Shown here: piece after piece, positions 33,268 to 38,046 of the stretch | Numbering within the stretch: position 1 is the stretch's first letter | Layout of the letters: every line of letters starts with the position of its first letter | DNA from: an uncultured Alphaproteobacteria bacterium | Lineage (GTDB): Bacteria > Pseudomonadota > Alphaproteobacteria > CAAHEQ01 > UBA3637 | Assembly: GCA_944392125.1 (NCBI GenBank) | Contig: CALXVP010000015.1 | Coordinates: 1 to 38,046, forward strand | Reading direction: 5' to 3' | Length of the DNA: 38,046 bases | Made by a program: the position numbers and the translations under genes | Notes under the pieces: model-generated | Databases searched by the model: none | The model's input: only the letters and a program-made list of their open reading frames with translations | What the model was told of the DNA's origin: nothing

Positions 33268-34326
33268 TTATTTCCATACGCTTTGCGCGATATGCTCTAA
33301 TCCGTAAAGCGGGATATCTTTGCGAATCACAAGAACCGTCGGAATCCGATGCAAGAAGTCTCTGAAACGCCCTTTGCTTTCAAATGTTTTACGCATAAAC
33401 GAATCGCGCAACAGACGCGAAATAAACGGCTGAGCCAACAAGTCGCCGACCAAATAGACCCCGCCGGTTGTTTTCATCGTCAACGCCATATCAGAGCAAA
33501 ATACCCCTAAAAACTCAAAGAAAAGCCAATATGTCATCAATGCAACTTCATTTCCCTGTTCTGCCAAAACCGTAATTTCGGGCGGGGCCGAAACCGGTTG
33601 CCATTTATCACTGTCCGCTGTTGCCTGAACGTAAGCCCATGCCCGTTGCATTTGCACGATTTCTTCCGAGAAAACACTTTCCGCCCATTCGGCATAATTT
33701 TCGCCGACAACTTGATATAACAGCAGAAGTCCCGTCCCCGAAACCAATCGCTCAAACGATACATGCGGTAATTTTTCGTTTGCCTTAGCTATAACGGCAC
33801 GCAACGCAACCGAACTGCCGGAAATCGTCAAATGTCCGCCCTCCGATTCAAACACCTGATACCGGTTATTATTGTCGGCAACCAAAAAGCAAACGCCCAA
33901 TCCCGTTCCGGCGCCGATAACCGCACGCGGTCCGCTCGGTGCTTCTTGAAACGCGGGAGCCCCTTCCGGTGCGCCGATTTGCATATAATCTTCTTGCGCG
34001 CAACTTAAAATGCCCAAGCCCTGTAACGTAAAATCATTTAATAAAATCACCGTATCTATTTTAAAAACTTCCTTTAAAACAGCCGTATCAATAACCCACG
34101 GGCAATTCGTTAATTTAATCATATTATTTTGCCGTATACCCGCCGCACCGATAATCATGCCCGAAACCGTTAAGCCGTGTTTTTGAATATGCGCTTTTGC
34201 CGCATCTTCAAACGTGAAAAATTCGCGCGTTCTGTATTTTTCGGATTGCGATGTTTTCGCTCCGTCATACGTTGAAAATCGCACATGCGTGCCACCGATA
34301 TCTGCCAATAAAAATACATTACTCAT
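33268..34326 (-). CDS. glk: glucokinase
   Basis: 352 residues; phosphorylates glucose with ATP. ASKHA-fold landmarks: 'ADIGGTHVRF' (phosphate 1), 'LLNDFTLQGLG', 'GAGTGLGV' (phosphate 2) and 'ESEGGHLTI', as in bacterial Glk. The ATG at 34326 overlaps the previous stop (TGATG) and has GGAG about ten bases upstream; an in-frame TTG sits one codon earlier. The usual 'EPGH' motif reads 'SEGGH' here. It is the last gene of the ptsP operon, so sugar phosphorylation is placed with phosphotransfer regulation. Confidence 0.9.
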   Translation of the reverse strand: MSNVFLLADIGGTHVRFSTYDGAKTSQSEKYRTREFFTFEDAAKAHIQKHGLTVSGMIIGAAGIRQNNMIKLTNCPWVIDTAVLKEVFKIDTVILLNDFTLQGLGILSCAQEDYMQIGAPEGAPAFQEAPSGPRAVIGAGTGLGVCFLVADNNNRYQVFESEGGHLTISGSSVALRAVIAKANEKLPHVSFERLVSGTGLLLLYQVVGENYAEWAESVFSEEIVQMQRAWAYVQATADSDKWQPVSAPPEITVLAEQGNEVALMTYWLFFEFLGVFCSDMALTMKTTGGVYLVGDLLAQPFISRLLRDSFMRKTFESKGRFRDFLHRIPTVLVIRKDIPLYGLEHIAQSVWK

Positions 34327-34556
34327 CAAAATGATTCTCCGATCTCTTTAAAAACACAGATTACATTCGTGTAAACACAAACAAATCCATCTTTTATTTT
34401 CACCCAAAACGGCTCGCCTGCCGAAGCCGTTAAACAATCTATCAATCCCTCACTGCACCGCGCCGTGATACGCTCCGATGAAAAATATCCCGCCAGCACG
34501 CAAAATCCCGTTATCAGCACCGTTATCCAAAAAACAGTCCAGATTGTTTTCAGCAT
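34326..34556 (-). CDS. small single-span membrane protein
   Basis: 76 residues; one hydrophobic N-terminal helix (about 5-25), then a short segment with four Cys. Not recognised. It overlaps the nucleotidyltransferase gene by seven bases and glk by one base, so it is translated within the operon. The overlaps at both ends argue that it is a real gene. Confidence 0.7.
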   Translation of the reverse strand: MLKTIWTVFWITVLITGFCVLAGYFSSERITARCSEGLIDCLTASAGEPFWVKIKDGFVCVYTNVICVFKEIGESF

Positions 34557-35278
34557 ATATTCATCCTCTTTTTGTAGATAGCTTCCGCTAACTCCAACTC
34601 TTCCGGCGTATTGACACCGTGCAGTTCATCGGCATCCCCGATCACCACATCACGTTTCAAACCGGCTTTTTTTGCCAACGCCACAATATCCGTCAAATAG
34701 TATTCATGCGCCGCATTATTATTTCCGATTTGCTTCAACAACGGCAACAAATACTTGCCGTTGACACACATCACGCCCGAATTACATAACTTAATTGCCC
34801 GTTGCGCATCGGTTGCATCTTTATATTCCACAATGGCGTCCAATCCGTCTTCACCCATCACTAGCCGGCCGTATCGGCGTGCATCCGTCGGGATAAAGCC
34901 CAACACAACCACATCGGCACCCGCCAAACATTTCTCTTTCATCTTTTCTATCGTTTCGGGCAAAAACAACGGTTGATCACCGAATAAAATCAATACACAG
35001 CCTTCAAACGGCTCAATTTCGCTTTCAGCCGCCAATACCGCATGCGCCGTCCCGAGGCGTTCATATTGAATAACCGTTTTGCACGGAGCAACAACTTGCT
35101 TCACGTTATCCATATCCGGTCCGATTACAACCGTAATTTCATCCACACCCGTTTTTTTCACCGTGTCCAACAAAATGGAAATCATCGGTTGTCCGCAAAT
35201 TTTACTTAATACTTTGGGAAATGTGCCTCCCATACGTGTGCCCATTCCGGCGCCTAAAATTATTGCTTTTGTTTTCAT
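34550..35278 (-). CDS. GlmU-like nucleotidyltransferase, uridylyltransferase domain only
   Basis: 242 residues from the ATG at 35278 (AAGGA six bases upstream; an ATG at 35284 sits too close to it). GlmU N-terminal domain motifs: 'ILGAGMGTRM', 'PKVLSKICGQPMI', 'GTAHAVLAAE', 'LFGDQPL', 'IVEYKDATDAQR', 'CNSGVM', 'NNNAAHEYYLTDIV'. In full-length GlmU (about 455 residues) this domain makes UDP-GlcNAc from GlcNAc-1-P, and a left-handed beta-helix acetyltransferase domain follows. The latter is absent here. The substrate could be GlcNAc-1-P or another sugar phosphate. It starts nine bases after the ptsP stop. Confidence 0.85.
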   Translation of the reverse strand: MKTKAIILGAGMGTRMGGTFPKVLSKICGQPMISILLDTVKKTGVDEITVVIGPDMDNVKQVVAPCKTVIQYERLGTAHAVLAAESEIEPFEGCVLILFGDQPLFLPETIEKMKEKCLAGADVVVLGFIPTDARRYGRLVMGEDGLDAIVEYKDATDAQRAIKLCNSGVMCVNGKYLLPLLKQIGNNNAAHEYYLTDIVALAKKAGLKRDVVIGDADELHGVNTPEELELAEAIYKKRMNIC

Positions 35279-35287
35279 TTTCATTCC

Positions 35288-37567
35288 TTATATAAATATA
35301 TCGTGATCAATCGCGTATGATTGCAAGAGCGGTCTTAATGTTTCAACCGTGTCCGACAAATGACGCATTAAAAAAGATTCCGTTTGCTTTTGATTCATGG
35401 ATCGCACAACGGCTTTAACCATACCGAGAGCGCTCGGATTCATTGAAAGTTTCTTGTAGCCAAGCCCAATCAACGCCACACATTCGAGCGGTCTTGATGC
35501 CATCTCCCCACAAATGGAGCAAGGCACATTTGCTTTCGCGCAAACTTCATGCACGTATCTGAGCATTTTCAAAAATGCCGGCGAGAGCGTATCATACCTT
35601 GTCCAAATTATCGGATTACTCCTGTCCGTCGCAAATAAAAACTGCGCCAAATCATTCGTTCCGATTGAAATAAAATCAACTTCCTTTACTAATTCCTCCA
35701 ACTGAAATAATAACGATGGAACTTCCAACATCGTGCCGACTTTAACCGCTTTCGGCAACGCGTTTCCCTTTTCTTTTTCCCGTGCCAATTCAAAATCAAG
35801 CGTTTGTTTGGCTTGTCTGAATTCATCAACATTTGCAATCATCGGGAACATAATACTTAATTCCCGCTGTGCCGACGCCCGAATAAAGGCGCGCAACTGA
35901 CCGCGTAAAATAGCGCGCCGATCCAACGTTATCCGAATGGAACGCCAGCCCATTGCCGGATTCTTCTCGCCCTTGTTTTCAAAATACGGCAACACTTTAT
36001 CCGACCCGATATCCAACGTTCTGAATACAACGGGTTTATCTTTCATTTCTTGTATCACGCGCCGATAAATTTGCGTTTGCTCATGAATATCCGGCAACTG
36101 CTCGGACGACATAAACGGCAATTCCGTTCGGTATAAACCGATACCGTCAAACAGCGAGGCTTTGGCATTGATTAAATCCGAAGACAAGCCGGCATTGATA
36201 TTTAAGGAAATTTCAACCCCATCCGTTGTAACGGCCGGTAATTCGCTTAACTGCGCCAATCTGGTTTGCAATCGGCGTTGAACTTTGATTTTGGTTTCAA
36301 AATCGTCCAAAACTTCATCGGAGGGATTCACATATAAAAATCCGTTATCGGCATCAACGCCCAACACATCATCATTTTGCACGATTTCCGATATATTGCG
36401 TATACCCGCAACAACCGGGATATTAAACGAACGCGCCACAATCACGACGTGCATGGTTTGAGACCCCTCTTCCAACACAATCGCCTTAATACGCGTAATA
36501 TCATAATCCAACAATTCGGCCGGCCCTAAACTTTTGGCTACCAGCACGGTATTTTTCGGCAATTTCCCCGTTGAAACGATTTGCTCGCCCCGTAGATGGC
36601 GCATAAGCCTATTAGATAAATCCTGAAAATCATGGATACGTTCTTTTATATACGTATCCGTCATCAAGCGCATCCGTTCGGCAATTTCGCCACACACCCG
36701 TTGCACGGCGGCTTCGGCCGTCAATCCCTCACCGATTGACTTAATCATTTTATTTTGCCAGCCTTTATCGCGCATAAACATCAGGTATGTTTCCAAAATA
36801 CCTTTTTGTTCGTCCGACATATTCGGCTTTGATACCAAATGATTGATTTCCGTTTCTACCGTTTTGATCGCGGATTCCAAACGCTTTGTTTCGCGCGATG
36901 TGCTACTGGCCAACACCTTGCCGAGCGCCACACGCTTATGGACATACGCCCGCCCCAAAGCGATGCCTGCGATTATTTTGGACGCTTCAAATTTTTTATG
37001 TTGCTGTCCGCCAATCATTTTCTTTTCCACGCTACCCGTTGCAATAGCGGCAACAATGCCCGATAATGCCATGGCGATGACCGAAAGCAATTCCAGAAAA
37101 GCGGGCGGATACGTAATGCGTTCAACCGTTTGAACGCATAATACACCCAACAGCACATTATCTTGTATAATCGGCACACCAGCCAGCGATTGAAACGCTT
37201 TTTCGCCCGTTTCGGGTTTATACACAAAGCTGGCGTGATTCCAAATATCTTCAAAAGCCTGCGGTTTGCGTTTCAGTGCTATTTCGCCGACAAGACCCTC
37301 CCCTACCCGCAAAAACGTTTCATGCGTGGCTCGCTCATCCAAACCCTTTGTTGCGTATAATTCCAACACATCACCCGGCCGTGCCACGTAGCAAGAACAA
37401 ACGTCAACACCGCCCGTTTCAACAATTAAAGAAACAATGATTTTAATTTTTTCATCGGCTGATATGCCGGACTTGCGAATTGTGCGACGAATACCTTTTA
37501 ACAGTCGGTCATGCACGACTTTATCGGACAACGGCGACAACTGTTTTTTTTCTTTTATTCTTAACAC
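35288..37567 (-). CDS. ptsP: PTS-Ntr enzyme I, PtsP
   Basis: 759 residues from a GTG at 37567 (AAAAGGA about 11 bases upstream). N-terminal GAF domain (about 25-175), then the enzyme I N-terminal helical domain, the phosphohistidine domain with 'GSQTMHVVIVAR' (H373), and the PEP-binding TIM barrel with 'FISIGTNDLAQFLFATDR' and the catalytic Cys in 'SICGEMASRP'. It takes phosphate from PEP and passes it to NPr and EIIA-Ntr in the nitrogen/potassium regulatory branch; the GAF domain senses small molecules such as glutamine. First gene of an operon ending in glk. Confidence 0.95.
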   Translation of the reverse strand: MLRIKEKKQLSPLSDKVVHDRLLKGIRRTIRKSGISADEKIKIIVSLIVETGGVDVCSCYVARPGDVLELYATKGLDERATHETFLRVGEGLVGEIALKRKPQAFEDIWNHASFVYKPETGEKAFQSLAGVPIIQDNVLLGVLCVQTVERITYPPAFLELLSVIAMALSGIVAAIATGSVEKKMIGGQQHKKFEASKIIAGIALGRAYVHKRVALGKVLASSTSRETKRLESAIKTVETEINHLVSKPNMSDEQKGILETYLMFMRDKGWQNKMIKSIGEGLTAEAAVQRVCGEIAERMRLMTDTYIKERIHDFQDLSNRLMRHLRGEQIVSTGKLPKNTVLVAKSLGPAELLDYDITRIKAIVLEEGSQTMHVVIVARSFNIPVVAGIRNISEIVQNDDVLGVDADNGFLYVNPSDEVLDDFETKIKVQRRLQTRLAQLSELPAVTTDGVEISLNINAGLSSDLINAKASLFDGIGLYRTELPFMSSEQLPDIHEQTQIYRRVIQEMKDKPVVFRTLDIGSDKVLPYFENKGEKNPAMGWRSIRITLDRRAILRGQLRAFIRASAQRELSIMFPMIANVDEFRQAKQTLDFELAREKEKGNALPKAVKVGTMLEVPSLLFQLEELVKEVDFISIGTNDLAQFLFATDRSNPIIWTRYDTLSPAFLKMLRYVHEVCAKANVPCSICGEMASRPLECVALIGLGYKKLSMNPSALGMVKAVVRSMNQKQTESFLMRHLSDTVETLRPLLQSYAIDHDIFI

Positions 37568-37944
37568 AATTCTGTATTCCTTTTATTTGCGCTTATTTAT
37601 GGTTAGTTTACGTTTTCTTTTAAAGCGCGTCAAGCATTTTTTGAACTGTGCGTCCGTTCTCGGCTATTTGAAAAATGCTATTGCAATAAACCTTACCGTA
37701 CCGATATGCTATCAATGATACATATTTAATCTGTCAATAGGGTGCCTCTTTGCATAACATGCGACTTTCCCTCAATCCATAACAAAACAATCATACCGTA
37801 GAAAGTGAACATGATACCTCTGATCTTCAATACACGGCACAGGGTTTTCGACTAAAAATTTTCGCCCCATATATAACAACATATTCAGCATAACCGGCTT
37901 TCGGCGCGGTGTGTTTGATATGAGCAATGATTATTCTTCCCAAA
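37568..37944. other. spacer upstream of ptsP
   Basis: No convincing gene. It holds the ptsP promoter at 37605-37633; the rest (37634-37944) shows nothing I can name. Confidence 0.5.
37605..37633 (-). promoter_or_regulatory. sigma70-like promoter of the ptsP operon
   Basis: On the minus strand: -35 TTGACG (37628-37633), a 17-base spacer, -10 TAAACT (37605-37610), with a short leader to the GTG start. Confidence 0.55.
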
Positions 37945-38046
37945 TCAACTTTTTTCGCAATAAAAGCGTCCGTCTTTTTCAACAACAGAGCGTTTTGCAC
38001 CGGAGCAATTCAAGCACAAATTCCGCGCATCATTGCTATCGGGGAT
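37945..38046 (-). CDS. C-terminal end of a gene entering from the right edge
   Basis: 33 residues open from the window edge to TGA at 37945-37947. The fragment contains 'NLCLNCSGAKR' and 'GRFYCEKS', three Cys spaced like a small zinc-binding or disulfide tail. The family cannot be named from this fragment. Confidence 0.45.
   Translation of the reverse strand: MPDSNDARNLCLNCSGAKRSVVEKDGRFYCEKS

Noticed and set aside
1..38046. tRNA, rRNA or tmRNA genes, insertion sequences, prophage genes
   Set aside because: None recognised by eye on either strand. A covariance-model scan would be the decisive test.

Overview
The window is 38 kb of low-GC bacterial chromosome that I assign to the Alphaproteobacteria. 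The evidence is a set of lineage-typical genes and sites: GapR (DUF2312), TrcR (DUF1013), the Hsp20-DUF1150 pair, DUF4167, DUF6468, an alphaproteobacterial FtsB, a GTTC-N7-GTTC LexA box in front of a Y-family polymerase, and a CYTATNTNNG-type heat-shock promoter in front of dnaK. The AT-rich genome, the isolated remnant of flagellar-neighbourhood genes and the large Cys-rich prepilin-like proteins suggest an uncultured, probably host-associated lineage; that ecology is inference. No rRNA, tRNA, CRISPR array, insertion sequence or phage gene was seen.

Left part (1-6.5 kb): a partial Cys-rich prepilin-like surface protein with a Gly-X-Y leader repeat, pal, an SOS-controlled Y-family polymerase (all minus), then a small lipoprotein, hisS and an unknown gene (plus). 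Between 6.5 and 7.4 kb lies a gene-free stretch with stem-loops and a 44-bp C-rich tandem repeat. It leads into dnaA, which is translationally coupled to an Hsp20 gene and DUF1150; a cold-shock gene follows.

Accessory block (10.1-17.7 kb): an operon-like pair of unrecognised genes, one with a duplicated 77-residue domain; a second large prepilin-like protein full of Cys-Cys pairs; a membrane-anchored GT2 glycosyltransferase; and a hipBA toxin-antitoxin pair.

Core block (17.9-26.8 kb): typA, a long stem-loop, an AmpG-like permease, a small unknown gene, ftsB (minus), a membrane-anchored GT8 glycosyltransferase, then dnaK and dnaJ behind a predicted RpoH promoter.

Right part (26.8-38 kb): a Fic protein, a DUF3943 envelope protein, a DUF6468 protein followed by a 37-residue MotE-like remnant, DUF4167, a secreted PVxVxx-repeat protein, gapR and trcR, a small outer-membrane beta-barrel, and a compact operon ptsP - single-domain GlmU-like nucleotidyltransferase - small membrane protein - glucokinase. 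The last operon joins phosphotransfer signalling with sugar phosphorylation and nucleotide-sugar synthesis. A 33-residue C-terminal gene fragment enters at the right edge.

Several sigma70-like promoters with exact 17-base spacers (polymerase, unknown pair, prepilin-like gene, hipBA, typA, trcR, ptsP) and many Rho-independent terminators could be read directly. All family assignments are from memory of motifs and neighbourhoods; no database search was run.
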